From Cellulophaga sp. HaHa_2_95 (GTDB lineage Bacteria; Bacteroidota; Bacteroidia; Flavobacteriales; Flavobacteriaceae): a stretch of 64,000 bases of DNA. Both the position numbers and the translations under genes were made by a program. The stretch spans positions 4,092,001 to 4,156,000 of the forward strand of contig NZ_CP058988.1 of the NCBI RefSeq assembly GCF_019278565.1, in the 5' to 3' direction. Positions within the stretch are counted from its first letter, which is position 1; each line of letters starts with the position of its first letter. This document shows, piece after piece, positions 28,510 to 37,122 of this stretch. The notes beneath the pieces were generated by a model. That model was not told where the DNA came from, ran no database searches, and worked only from the letters and a program-made list of their open reading frames with translations.

Positions 28510-28899
28510 ATGATGAAAAAAATTGTACTAATTTTATTTATTGGTCTATTAGGAATTAGCCTAAACGCACAAGACAAAGCAGCTAAAATCGACTTTAAAT
28601 CAGATACTGTAGATTACGGTACTATTGAAAAAGGTTCTGATGGAAATCGTGTGTTTTTATTCACAAATACTGGAGATGCTCCATTAATTATTAGCAAAGT
28701 TAGTTCTAGTTGTGGATGTACTATTCCAAAAAGTCCAAAAGATCCTATTTTACCAGGTAAAACAGGTGAAATTCAAGTAAAATATGATACCAATAGAGTT
28801 GGCGCTATTAGAAAAGCAATTACTGTTATTTCTAACGCAGCTACACCTACTGTTGTATTAAAGATAAAAGGAGAGGTTAAAGAAACTGTTGTTCAATAG
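28510..28899 (+). CDS. DUF1573 exported protein
   Basis: A 129-residue protein with a signal peptide (MMKKIVLILFIGLLGISLNA, cleavage likely near residue 20) and one DUF1573 domain, an immunoglobulin-like fold related to MSP domains. The hallmark SSCGCTIPK and TGEIQVKYDTN are present. The family is abundant in Bacteroidota and its function is poorly known. It has its own promoter and terminator, so it is monocistronic. Confidence 0.9.
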   Translation: MMKKIVLILFIGLLGISLNAQDKAAKIDFKSDTVDYGTIEKGSDGNRVFLFTNTGDAPLIISKVSSSCGCTIPKSPKDPILPGKTGEIQVKYDTNRVGAIRKAITVISNAATPTVVLKIKGEVKETVVQ

Positions 28900-28924
28900 T
28901 TTTTTATTTCAACTTAAAAATACT

Positions 28925-28951
28925 AAGCCTAACATTGTGTTAGGCTTTTTT
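28925..28951 (+). terminator. Terminator of the DUF1573 gene
   Basis: A perfect 10-bp inverted repeat (28925-28934 and 28938-28947, 3-nt loop) followed by T residues. It reaches the stop codon of the convergent gene at 28950. Confidence 0.85.
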
Positions 28952-30290
28952 ATTTGAATAGTTTTTTAAGTACAAAAGACAGCTGCACATCTCGGTTAGC
29001 ACGTTCTATGACTAATTTAATTTTTTTACCTTCGCGTTCATTTAAAAATTCAAGCACTTCTTGCAATTTGTATCTATGAACGCTTTTTCCGTTTACTGAC
29101 AACAGCAAATCTCCTTCCTGTAAGCCCGCTTCATAGGCAGGGCTTCCTACACGTATAGCAGAGACTACAATTTCTGGCACCAAACTTAATCTCGTTGTTC
29201 CTTCGAATAATATCTGAACGTCACCAAATGAATTTTCTTTCTCTCCACTTTTCAAAATCCCTTTTTCATCTGTAATCTGATCTGCTACGTATCGCATACC
29301 CGCGTGTATCAGTTCTATGCCACTCATATTATATTTGAAAGGCTTTTTAAAATAGCTATTTTCCTTTAAGATGATTTCCCCTTTAGGATAATTAAACACT
29401 ATATTAAATCGCTTAAGCACCTCTCCTCCTATACTACCATTTCTATCGCCTAAGTCTTTGACAGAATTAAAAGTTTCCATTTTTGGAAAAGCAACTTTAG
29501 CACCATGCAATTCACTATTACCCAACCTAAAACCTTCTACCATGGTCCTTTTTCCGAATATTTCACCATTCAATCCTTTTCCTAAAAAAGCTTCATAATT
29601 TAGAAGGGGAACACCTATTCCTTTCTCTTGATCCTCAAAAAGCCATATGGCATCAGAACTTCCTGTGTCTATTAATAGTCTAACAGGAGCCTGAATGGTA
29701 TCATTAAAAAATACATTTGCGGCTATGTACGCCCTTTTTTTCTCTATATCCAAAGGCAACACCTGATGGTGTTTACTTAATTTATTGACATATTTTTCTG
29801 GATCATAAAATTTTATAATTTGCTTTCCATAATTAATAGCAACCACAAAATCTCTAAACAAATCATAACCGATAATACCATGTATAGAAATACCAAAAGT
29901 GGTAGAAAAATTAATATCCTTGTCTAATACCACAAAAAGATCTTGTTGGGTATTTTTTATAGTCTTTAAATTAAAAGCGTTTCCTTTAGAACTCAAAGCT
30001 AAGATGGAGTGTGCTGCTCCTAGCCCTTTAATTTTTACTTCCGTAACATCATTAATCTGGATAGAATCTTGACCCGTTAAATTAAAAAGAATAGGCGTAC
30101 TCACTCCTGAATCTAGTATAAAAGAAAGCATACTACCATTTACTTCAATGGGAATAACAATAACATTATTAATTAATTGAAACTTTAATTTCTGAACCCG
30201 TTTCCCTTCTTCCATTTGAAATTTCTGCGAAAAGCAAAAAAACGGAACAACCAAAATAAGAATTAGAAAATGATTAGTAAATTGCCTCAA
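28950..30290 (-). CDS. Retropepsin-like aspartyl protease with PDZ domain, exported
   Basis: A 446-residue protein with a signal peptide (hydrophobic residues about 7-22). Two retropepsin-like halves carry aspartyl protease motifs, FILDSGVSTPILF at about residue 57 and LLIDTGSSDAIWLF at about residue 205, with hydrophobic-hydrophobic-Gly motifs such as GIIGYDLF. A C-terminal PDZ domain (about 375-440) has SPAYEAGLQEGDLLLSVNG. With both DSG and DTG in one chain it could fold as a single-chain protease. The substrate is unknown; it probably acts in the periplasm or at the surface. Confidence 0.86.
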   Translation of the reverse strand: MRQFTNHFLILILVVPFFCFSQKFQMEEGKRVQKLKFQLINNVIVIPIEVNGSMLSFILDSGVSTPILFNLTGQDSIQINDVTEVKIKGLGAAHSILALSSKGNAFNLKTIKNTQQDLFVVLDKDINFSTTFGISIHGIIGYDLFRDFVVAINYGKQIIKFYDPEKYVNKLSKHHQVLPLDIEKKRAYIAANVFFNDTIQAPVRLLIDTGSSDAIWLFEDQEKGIGVPLLNYEAFLGKGLNGEIFGKRTMVEGFRLGNSELHGAKVAFPKMETFNSVKDLGDRNGSIGGEVLKRFNIVFNYPKGEIILKENSYFKKPFKYNMSGIELIHAGMRYVADQITDEKGILKSGEKENSFGDVQILFEGTTRLSLVPEIVVSAIRVGSPAYEAGLQEGDLLLSVNGKSVHRYKLQEVLEFLNEREGKKIKLVIERANRDVQLSFVLKKLFK

Positions 30291-30440
30291 TTTTAGCTAT
30301 TTGATAATTATTAGGCTATAATTTACACTTTTAATCAATTATAACATAATATATTAACAATAATCTGATGCTTTGTAAATTAAAATTATTCTATTGTTTT
30401 GTACCTATTGATTTCCCATTTTTGCAAAAAAAATACACCG

Positions 30441-31640
30441 ATGCCTACTATTTCCAACAAGGGCTTATCTATGCCAGAGTCTCCAATCCGCAAATTGGTT
30501 CCGTTTGCAGAAGCTGCCAAGAATAGAGGTATGAATGTGATTCACCTAAATATAGGTCAGCCAGACATTAAGACTCCACAAATTGCCTTAGATGCTGTGA
30601 AAGAAAATTCTATTACCACTCTTAGCTATAGTAAGACCGAAGGCAGTGACAGGTATAGAACTAAACTAGCCACTTATTATCTAAAACATGGCATTGATAT
30701 CACGTCAGAAGATATCTTAGTAACTACAGGAGCATCTGAAGGATTATCTTTTGTCATAGGTAGTATTGCAGACGCTGATGATGAAATTATTGTTCCTGAA
30801 CCTTTTTATGCGAACTACAATAGTTTTTCTATCGCATTTGGAGTAAATGTAGTACCTATTGTTTCTAAAATAGAAACTGGATTTGCACTTCCTAGCATAG
30901 CTGATTTTGAGAATGCAATTACTGTAAAGACCAAAGCAATTTTAATTTGCAACCCCAATAATCCTACGGGGTACTTATATAGTGAAGAGGAAATAAAACA
31001 ATTAGCACAACTCGTAAAAAAACATGATCTATTTTTTATTGTAGATGAAGTGTATCGTGAATTTGTGTACGACGGGAAGCTACACTATTCTGCGCTGAGA
31101 GAGAAGAATATTGATGACCATTGTATTGTAATAGATTCTGTGTCTAAAAGATACAGCATGTGCGGGGCCCGTATAGGCTGTGTTATTACAAAAAATAAAA
31201 CTTTAAAAAACACTATACTAAAGTTCATGCAAGCCAGACTCTCACCGCCTTCTTATGCGCAAATTGCGAGTGAAGCGGCGTTGGATACTCCTCAAGAATA
31301 TTTTGATGAAGTCATCGCCGAATACGTTTTACGTAGAGACACCCTGGTACAAGGACTAAATAAAATTTCAGGAATTAAGGTTATTTCACCTCAGGGAGCT
31401 TTTTACTGTATTGTTGAGCTTCCTATTAAAGATTCTGATACTTTTGCACAGTGGATGTTGGAGCATTTTAATATTGACAATGAAACAGTAATGGTTGCCC
31501 CCGCTGCAGGCTTTTATGCAACTAAAGGCTTAGGAAAAAACCAAATTAGAATTGCATATGTTCTAGATCAAGAAACGCTCAAAAGAGCCATTCATATCTT
31601 AGAACAAGCACTAAAAGAATATCGTCTAAATGAAGATTAA
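30441..31640 (+). CDS. Class I/II PLP-dependent aminotransferase
   Basis: A 399-residue fold type I aminotransferase from the ATG at 30441; an in-frame TTG at 30399 would add 14 unlikely residues. Features are the substrate loop LNIGQPDIKTP, the cofactor region NPNNPTGYLYSEEE, FIVDEVYREFVY, the PLP Lys in DSVSKRYSMCGARIGC, and a C-terminal Arg in NQIRIAYV. It resembles aspartate or related amino-acid aminotransferases; the exact substrates are not determinable. It overlaps murB by 11 nt. Confidence 0.9.
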   Translation: MPTISNKGLSMPESPIRKLVPFAEAAKNRGMNVIHLNIGQPDIKTPQIALDAVKENSITTLSYSKTEGSDRYRTKLATYYLKHGIDITSEDILVTTGASEGLSFVIGSIADADDEIIVPEPFYANYNSFSIAFGVNVVPIVSKIETGFALPSIADFENAITVKTKAILICNPNNPTGYLYSEEEIKQLAQLVKKHDLFFIVDEVYREFVYDGKLHYSALREKNIDDHCIVIDSVSKRYSMCGARIGCVITKNKTLKNTILKFMQARLSPPSYAQIASEAALDTPQEYFDEVIAEYVLRRDTLVQGLNKISGIKVISPQGAFYCIVELPIKDSDTFAQWMLEHFNIDNETVMVAPAAGFYATKGLGKNQIRIAYVLDQETLKRAIHILEQALKEYRLNED

Positions 31641-32643
31641 AAACAATGTATCGCTAAAATCTTATAATACTTTTGGTATTGATGTCAAGGCTCGTTTTTT
31701 TTATGAAATTACAACACTAGCAGCATTAGAATCTGTGCTAAAATTAGAAGAATACCCTAATAAATTTGTAATTAGCGGAGGTAGTAATATGCTATTAACC
31801 AAAGATATTGATGCTTTAGTATTGCATTTAAATCTCAAAGGAATTAAAATAGTTTCAGAAACAGACCATGATGTGGTGATCAATGTAATGGCGGGAGAAA
31901 ACTGGCATAAGTTAGTGCTTTGGACTTTAGACCAAAATTATGGCGGTTTAGAAAACATGTCTCTTATACCTGGAAACACAGGGACCTCTCCGATTCAAAA
32001 TATTGGAGCCTATGGTGTTGAATTAAAAGACACGTTTGAATCTTGTGAGGCGATGGAAATAGCTACTCAGAACCTTAAAAGTTTTACTAAAGAGGCCTGT
32101 AATTTTGGATATCGAGAATCTTTTTTCAAGAACGAAGGAAAAGGAAAATTTATTATAACATCGGTAAATTTAAAATTATCAAAGAAAGATCATGTTCTAA
32201 ATACATCTTATGGATCTATCGATCAAGAATTACAAAATATGGGTATTATCACACCTACAATTAAGGATGTTTCTAATGCTGTAATTGCTATTAGAAAAAG
32301 TAAACTACCTGACCCTGCTGAATTAGGAAATAGTGGAAGTTTTTTCAAAAACCCGATTATAAATAAAATTGAATTTCTTGATTTCTCAGAGAAGCACCCG
32401 GAAGCCCCATTCTACAAGCTGTCAGAAGAAAACTACAAAATACCTGCAGGTTGGCTTATAGAGCAAAGTGGATTTAAAGGAAAAAGGTACGGTGATGCTG
32501 GTGTTCACAAGAATCAAGCATTAGTTTTAGTAAATTACGGTGCAGCAACTGGAAAAGAAATAGTAGATTTGGCGCACAAAATTATAGATACAGTTTATGC
32601 AAAATTCAATATTCGTATCTTGCCAGAAGTTAATATTGTTTAA
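31630..32643 (+). CDS. murB: UDP-N-acetylenolpyruvoylglucosamine reductase
   Basis: A 337-residue FAD enzyme that reduces UDP-GlcNAc-enolpyruvate to UDP-MurNAc in cell-wall synthesis. It has the FAD loop FVISGGSNMLLT, SLIPGNTGTSPIQNIGAYG, the catalytic Ser in LGNSGSFFKNP, and the final Glu in RILPEVNIV. The length and C-terminal domain match the type I (E. coli-like) enzyme. It overlaps the aminotransferase gene by 11 nt, so the two are cotranscribed. Confidence 0.96.
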   Translation: MKIKNNVSLKSYNTFGIDVKARFFYEITTLAALESVLKLEEYPNKFVISGGSNMLLTKDIDALVLHLNLKGIKIVSETDHDVVINVMAGENWHKLVLWTLDQNYGGLENMSLIPGNTGTSPIQNIGAYGVELKDTFESCEAMEIATQNLKSFTKEACNFGYRESFFKNEGKGKFIITSVNLKLSKKDHVLNTSYGSIDQELQNMGIITPTIKDVSNAVIAIRKSKLPDPAELGNSGSFFKNPIINKIEFLDFSEKHPEAPFYKLSEENYKIPAGWLIEQSGFKGKRYGDAGVHKNQALVLVNYGAATGKEIVDLAHKIIDTVYAKFNIRILPEVNIV

Positions 32644-32678
32644 AAAAAAATAACCCTGATAATAAATATCAGGGTTAT
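32641..32678. terminator. Strong hairpin after murB
   Basis: A perfect 12-bp inverted repeat (32650-32661 and 32667-32678, 5-nt loop). On the plus strand no T run follows it; the homopolymer is an A run before it, which becomes a T run on the minus strand. It may work as a weak terminator for murB, or as a barrier to antisense transcription into murB. Confidence 0.55.
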
Positions 32679-32701
32679 ACCAAACCAAACTAACCAAAAA
32701 T

Positions 32702-32730
32702 TAAGCTTACGATAACCAGTCGTAAACTTA
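32702..32730. promoter_or_regulatory. Inverted repeat upstream of the ECF sigma gene
   Basis: An 11-bp inverted repeat with one mismatch (32702-32712 and 32720-32730, 7-nt loop) in the 209-bp region before the sigma factor gene. It has no T run, so it is an operator candidate or a structured leader element rather than a terminator. Confidence 0.35.
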
Positions 32731-32852
32731 TTCTATTATTCAAAATTTATTGTGTAACAATCAATTGTGAAATTTTTCGTTACATATTAATTACGTAGTA
32801 AAACTGGATTTAGATTTTTTGAAACTATATTTTTTTTAACCTTAACTTTTTC

Positions 32853-33419
32853 ATGAGCGCACTACTCGAAAACCATATTGTTGAATTATTGCATGAACGC
32901 AATGAAAAAGCTATTTCTCTACTTTATGAGAATTATAGTGACACCCTTTATGGTGTAGCCTATAAAGTCGTAAAAGATGAAATGCTTGCGCAAGATGTTT
33001 TACAAGAAAGTTTTGTAAAAATCTGGAAAAAAGCAGATAGTTATGACCCTTCTAAGGCAAAACTATTTACATGGCTATTTCGAATTACACGAAATACAGC
33101 CATAGATAAGTTAAGAAGTTCTAAAACTAAAACCGACAAAGAAATCCAATTAGATGTTTCTGACGTATATAAGGTAGGTATTGAAGGTTTAAATCCTGAT
33201 TTCATAGACATGCGCGAGAATCTTTTGAAAATAGATTCGAAATATAAAATTGTTCTTGAAGCTTTATTTTTTGATGGAATGACGCAACAAGAAGCAAGTG
33301 ATGAATTAGATATTCCGCTTGGAACAATAAAATCTCGATTAAAGATTGGGCTACGTGAATTACGAAAGATCTATATTGAGCCTGTAGTACTGCTATTTTT
33401 ATTAACCTTAATAGCATAA
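32853..33419 (+). CDS. ECF RNA polymerase sigma factor (SigK/RskA-paired type)
   Basis: A 188-residue sigma-70 family protein. Region 2 includes LLYENYSDTLYGVAYKVV, DVLQESFVKIWKKA and TWLFRITRNTAID. Region 4 has FFDGMTQQEASDELDIPLGT followed by IKSRLKIGLRELR. It directs RNA polymerase to a stress regulon and is presumably held inactive by the anti-sigma factor encoded 4 nt downstream. The C-terminus ends in a hydrophobic stretch (VVLLFLLTLIA), which is unusual for a sigma factor and may help membrane or partner contact. Confidence 0.92.
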   Translation: MSALLENHIVELLHERNEKAISLLYENYSDTLYGVAYKVVKDEMLAQDVLQESFVKIWKKADSYDPSKAKLFTWLFRITRNTAIDKLRSSKTKTDKEIQLDVSDVYKVGIEGLNPDFIDMRENLLKIDSKYKIVLEALFFDGMTQQEASDELDIPLGTIKSRLKIGLRELRKIYIEPVVLLFLLTLIA

Positions 33420-33423
33420 GATT

Positions 33424-34182
33424 ATGAAAGAAAAAATTAAATTATTTTTAGATACTGATCTTCTTGAAAAGTATTTACTAGGAGCTACAACTGACTTAGA
33501 AACGTTACAAGTAGAGCGCTATATTGCCATGTACCCTGAGGTTAGAAAAACATACAACGAGCTACAAGAAAATTTAGAAGAATTTGCTAAATCGTATGCC
33601 GTAAAAGCTCCTGAAGGATTAAAAGAACAAATATTAAGTAGAGTTAAAGCACAAAATTCTACAAGAAGAAAGTTTATGAGTTATGCTGTTGCCGCAAGTG
33701 TTGTTGCACTACTATTTGCATCTGCATCTTATTTCTTCTATAATCAGAATTTAAACTTACAGGAAGAAAATTCAATGGTTACCAATCAAATTAAGCTTTT
33801 AGAAGCTGATATGAAGGAACGTTTGGAAGATGTAAGAAATCAATTCATTGTATTAAATAATCCAGACACAAAACAATATAAACTTAAAGGGAACAAAAAA
33901 GCAAAAGATTTAAAAGCTGTTGCGTATGTAAACCCTGTCAAAAAGTTGTCTTATATAAATGTACAAAACTTACCTCATCTAGAGGAAGGTCAGTATTTAC
34001 AAATGTGGGCAGAGGTTAATGGGAAGATGTTAAACTTAGGCATTCTTAAAGATGCAGGTTCTAAAGACAACTTATTAGCCATTCCATATTCTGAAGACGC
34101 AGTTGGTTACATTACTATTGAGAAAGAAGGTGGCAACGAAACGCCTACGGTTGAAAATATCGTAGCGAATATCACCTTTTAA
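33424..34182 (+). CDS. RskA-like membrane anti-sigma factor
   Basis: A 252-residue single-pass membrane protein. The cytoplasmic N-terminus (1-80) has an LLEKYLLGATTDLE motif typical of anti-sigma zinc-finger-like domains but lacks a clear HxxxCxxC site. A membrane segment lies at about 80-102 (FMSYAVAASVVALLFASASY). A coiled stretch is followed by a periplasmic RskA-type domain (about 155-252) with YLQMWAEVNGKMLNLGIL. It probably sequesters the sigma factor encoded 4 nt upstream and releases it on an envelope signal. Confidence 0.86.
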   Translation: MKEKIKLFLDTDLLEKYLLGATTDLETLQVERYIAMYPEVRKTYNELQENLEEFAKSYAVKAPEGLKEQILSRVKAQNSTRRKFMSYAVAASVVALLFASASYFFYNQNLNLQEENSMVTNQIKLLEADMKERLEDVRNQFIVLNNPDTKQYKLKGNKKAKDLKAVAYVNPVKKLSYINVQNLPHLEEGQYLQMWAEVNGKMLNLGILKDAGSKDNLLAIPYSEDAVGYITIEKEGGNETPTVENIVANITF

Positions 34183-34220
34183 CAACCTTTGATTTTTTTA
34201 CATTAAAACAATCAAAAGAT

Positions 34221-34250
34221 AAAATATTTGTACCTTTGTACAAATATTTT
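34221..34250. promoter_or_regulatory. Perfect inverted repeat overlapping the -7 element of the 34254 gene
   Basis: A perfect 13-bp inverted repeat (34221-34233 and 34238-34250) with a 4-nt centre, ending 3 bp before the ATG. The -7-like element TACCTTTG (34231-34238) lies across its centre. A protein bound here would block transcription; as RNA it would form a hairpin touching the start codon. Confidence 0.55.
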
Positions 34251-34253
34251 ATC

Positions 34254-34463
34254 ATGAAGTTAGTTTTATTAACCATAGGATTATTAGCTCTTGCTTTTGC
34301 GGGAATTGCCATTAAAATATGGTCTAAAAAAGATGGAGAATTTGCCGGAACTTGCGCTAGCCAAAGTCCGTTTTTAAATAAAGAAGGAGAAGCTTGTGGT
34401 TTCTGTGGCAAACTGCCTAGTGAACAAGATTGCAAAAAAGATACTTCTCCAGAACTTCAGTAA
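34254..34463 (+). CDS. Small membrane or secreted cysteine-rich protein
   Basis: A 69-residue protein from the ATG at 34254; a TTG at 34236 could add six residues but lies inside the promoter element. The first 22 residues are hydrophobic (MKLVLLTIGLLALAFAGIAI) and form an anchor or signal. The rest has four cysteines, in GTCASQSPF, ACGFCGKLP and QDCKK, which could bind a metal or form disulfides. I recognise it as a conserved small protein of flavobacteria with no known function. Confidence 0.75.
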   Translation: MKLVLLTIGLLALAFAGIAIKIWSKKDGEFAGTCASQSPFLNKEGEACGFCGKLPSEQDCKKDTSPELQ

Positions 34464-34493
34464 AAAATCACTGTTGTTCCTTAACAAGCCAAT

Positions 34494-35060
34494 TTGGACA
34501 AAAGCAAGGACACGTTACAAGAATCCATAGCAAAAGCTAAAGCAGGAAATCAGATTGCTTTTAGTTTATTGTTAGATTCTTTTTGGAATGATGTCTACAG
34601 TTTTCAATTGCAACGTACCAAAAATGAAAATGATGCGGAGGATATTACCATCCAAACATTTTCTAAAGCATTTGATAAGATAAATACCTACGATGAAAGC
34701 TATCAGTTTAAGACTTGGCTCATTACTATTTCCAAAAATATACATGTAGATCTTATCAGAAAAAGTAAGCGTAATATTTTAGAAAAAACTGATAGTAGCG
34801 CTGATGCTATAAAAAAAGTGTTAGATGCTAGTCCTTCTGCTGAAGACCAACTCATAAATCAGCAAAATCTAGCCACCCTTTTAGAGCACATTAAAAGCTT
34901 AAAACCACATTATCAAAAAGTAATCAATCTAAGATATTTTAATGAGTTGAGTTATGCTGATATCGCAGTACTACTTAACGAGCCTATTAACAATGTAAAA
35001 GTCAAACTTTTAAGAGCCAAAAAGCTTTTAGCTTCTGCCATAAAAGGAGCAAAATCTTAA
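34494..35060 (+). CDS. Second ECF RNA polymerase sigma factor
   Basis: A 188-residue sigma-70 family protein unlike its neighbour at 32853. Region 2 shows DAEDITIQTFSKAFDKI and FKTWLITISKNIHVDLIRK; region 4 shows INLRYFNELSYADIAVLLNE. The start is TTG at 34494, because an in-frame stop at 34482 rules out any upstream start and the N-terminus MDKSKDTLQESIAKAKAG fits the family. No anti-sigma gene follows it; a partner elsewhere, or regulation by expression level, is possible. Confidence 0.9.
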   Translation: MDKSKDTLQESIAKAKAGNQIAFSLLLDSFWNDVYSFQLQRTKNENDAEDITIQTFSKAFDKINTYDESYQFKTWLITISKNIHVDLIRKSKRNILEKTDSSADAIKKVLDASPSAEDQLINQQNLATLLEHIKSLKPHYQKVINLRYFNELSYADIAVLLNEPINNVKVKLLRAKKLLASAIKGAKS

Positions 35061-35137
35061 CATAACGGCATTTAGACACATTCAAAATAAGCGATACAAC
35101 CTCCCTTTCAAAAAACAACAGAACCTAAAATTCTTTG

Positions 35138-35145
35138 TATATTTG
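35138..35145 (+). promoter_or_regulatory. Candidate -7 element of lipA
   Basis: TATATTTG matches TAnnTTTG and ends 14 bp before the lipA ATG at 35160. No clear -33 element is present. Confidence 0.4.
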
Positions 35146-35159
35146 CATAAAAATTGACG

Positions 35160-36035
35160 ATGAGCGATAGCGCAGTAAAAAGTGTTTTACCACCACAAGG
35201 AAAACCCAAATGGTTACGCGTAAAACTTCCTACAGGAAAAAAGTATACACAGCTTCGAGGTTTAGTAGATAAATATAATCTACATACCATTTGTACTTCT
35301 GGTAGTTGCCCAAATATGGGTGAATGCTGGGGAGAAGGAACTGCCACTTTTATGATTTTAGGAAATGTTTGTACTCGCTCATGTGGTTTCTGCGGTGTTA
35401 AAACTGGTAGACCAGAAGATGTAGATTGGGAAGAGCCAGAAAAAGTGGCACGTTCTATTAAAATAATGAGCATTAAGCATGCGGTGATTACTTCTGTAGA
35501 TAGAGACGATATTAAAGATATGGGATCTATTATTTGGGCAGAAACAGTAAAAGCTATTCGCCGAATGAATCCAGAAACTACACTTGAAACGTTGATTCCT
35601 GATTTTCAAGGTATTGAAACACATTTAGATCGTATCATTGCTGTTAATCCTGAAGTAGTTTCCCATAATATGGAAACGGTTAAAAGATTAACTAGAGAAG
35701 TAAGGATACAAGCTAAATATGAACGTAGTTTAGAAGTACTCCGCTATTTACGCGCAAACGGCATTAACAGAACAAAATCTGGTATTATGCTGGGTCTAGG
35801 TGAACTTGAAGAAGAAGTGATACAGACCATGCGAGATTTAAGAGATGTAAATGTAGATGTTATTACTATTGGTCAATATTTACAGCCAAGTAAAAAACAT
35901 CTTCCTGTAAAAGAATTTATAACTCCGGAACAATTTAAAAAATATGAAGAAATAGGATTAGAAATGGGCTTTAGACACGTAGAAAGTGGCGCCCTTGTTA
36001 GATCTTCATACAAAGCACATAAACACATTCACTAA
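35160..36035 (+). CDS. lipA: Lipoyl synthase
   Basis: A 291-residue radical SAM enzyme that inserts two sulfur atoms into octanoyl groups on lipoyl domains. The auxiliary cluster motif is [12 protein letters not shown] and the radical SAM motif is CTRSCGFC, with a C-terminal Ser in VRSSYKAH as in other LipA proteins. The start is the ATG at 35160; an in-frame TTG two codons earlier is less likely. The length is normal. Confidence 0.97.
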   Translation: MSDSAVKSVLPPQGKPKWLRVKLPTGKKYTQLRGLVDKYNLHTICTSGSCPNMGECWGEGTATFMILGNVCTRSCGFCGVKTGRPEDVDWEEPEKVARSIKIMSIKHAVITSVDRDDIKDMGSIIWAETVKAIRRMNPETTLETLIPDFQGIETHLDRIIAVNPEVVSHNMETVKRLTREVRIQAKYERSLEVLRYLRANGINRTKSGIMLGLGELEEEVIQTMRDLRDVNVDVITIGQYLQPSKKHLPVKEFITPEQFKKYEEIGLEMGFRHVESGALVRSSYKAHKHIH

Positions 36036-36108
36036 AATTAGATTCAGTCTAGGCTCATTTTATGTTCTTTTATATACTACAAAATGAACTAGATAGCGCA
36101 TTGTAGTT

Positions 36109-37122
36109 ATGAAACAAATTAATATAGGAATTAATGGTTTTGGGAGAATTGGCCGCACATTTTTTAGACTGCTTCAAGCGCATCCTAACTTGAATGTTGT
36201 TGCCATCAATGATTTAGCAAATACAGAAACCTTAGCACACTTACTAAAATACGATAGCATACACGGTGTGTTTCCTTATCCTGTAACGCATACGGCAGAT
36301 ACGATTACTGTAAATCAAGCTAAAAAGGTGCACATCCTAAATCAGCCTTTGCCAGAAAACATAGACTGGGGAAAACATCAAGTAGATATTGTTATTGAAG
36401 CTACAGGAAAGTTTAAAACCAAAGAGCAGCTAAATGCTCATCTAAAAAACGGAGCAAAAAAAGTTATTTTATCCGTACCACCAGAAGACGAAAACATTAA
36501 AATGATTGTCTTAGGGGTTAATGAACATTTACTTACTGCCGAGGACCAAATTATTTCTAATGCATCGTGTACGACGAATAACGCCGCACCGATGATAAAA
36601 ATTATTAATGATTTGTGTGGTGTAGAGCAGGCGTATATAACCACCATACACTCTTATACTACCGATCAAAGCTTACATGATCAACCGCATAGAGATTTAA
36701 GAAGAGCTCGCGCTGCAGGACAATCTATCGTGCCTACTACCACAGGAGCAGCAAAGGCACTTACTAAAATATTTCCTGAATTAGATGGCCTTATTGGCGG
36801 TTGTGGGATTCGTGTACCTGTTGCAAACGGCTCATTAACAGACATTACCTTCAATGTGAAAAAAGAAACGAGTATCGAAGAAATAAATAAGGCTTTCAAA
36901 GAGGTTTCTGAAAATTCTTTGAAAAATATTCTTTATTATACAGAAGACCCTATAGTTTCTATCGATGTTAACAATAGTTGTTACTCTTGTACGTTTGATT
37001 CATTGATGACTTCTGTTCTTGGCAAGATGGTAAAAATTATCGGTTGGTATGATAATGAAACAGGTTACAGTAGTAGATTGATAGATTTAATTAGATTGAT
37101 GCAAGATAAATCGTACATTTGA
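36109..37122 (+). CDS. gap: Glyceraldehyde-3-phosphate dehydrogenase
   Basis: A 337-residue type I GAPDH that interconverts glyceraldehyde-3-phosphate and 1,3-bisphosphoglycerate. The NAD site has INGFGRIGRTFFR, with Asp35 (AINDLAN) favouring NAD over NADP. The catalytic Cys154 lies in SNASCTTNNAAP, and HSYTTDQSLHD and TTTGAAKALTKIFPEL follow. Its TGA stop overlaps the TTG start of the hybrid kinase gene. Pairing with a signalling kinase is unusual for a glycolytic gene. Confidence 0.96.
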   Translation: MKQINIGINGFGRIGRTFFRLLQAHPNLNVVAINDLANTETLAHLLKYDSIHGVFPYPVTHTADTITVNQAKKVHILNQPLPENIDWGKHQVDIVIEATGKFKTKEQLNAHLKNGAKKVILSVPPEDENIKMIVLGVNEHLLTAEDQIISNASCTTNNAAPMIKIINDLCGVEQAYITTIHSYTTDQSLHDQPHRDLRRARAAGQSIVPTTTGAAKALTKIFPELDGLIGGCGIRVPVANGSLTDITFNVKKETSIEEINKAFKEVSENSLKNILYYTEDPIVSIDVNNSCYSCTFDSLMTSVLGKMVKIIGWYDNETGYSSRLIDLIRLMQDKSYI

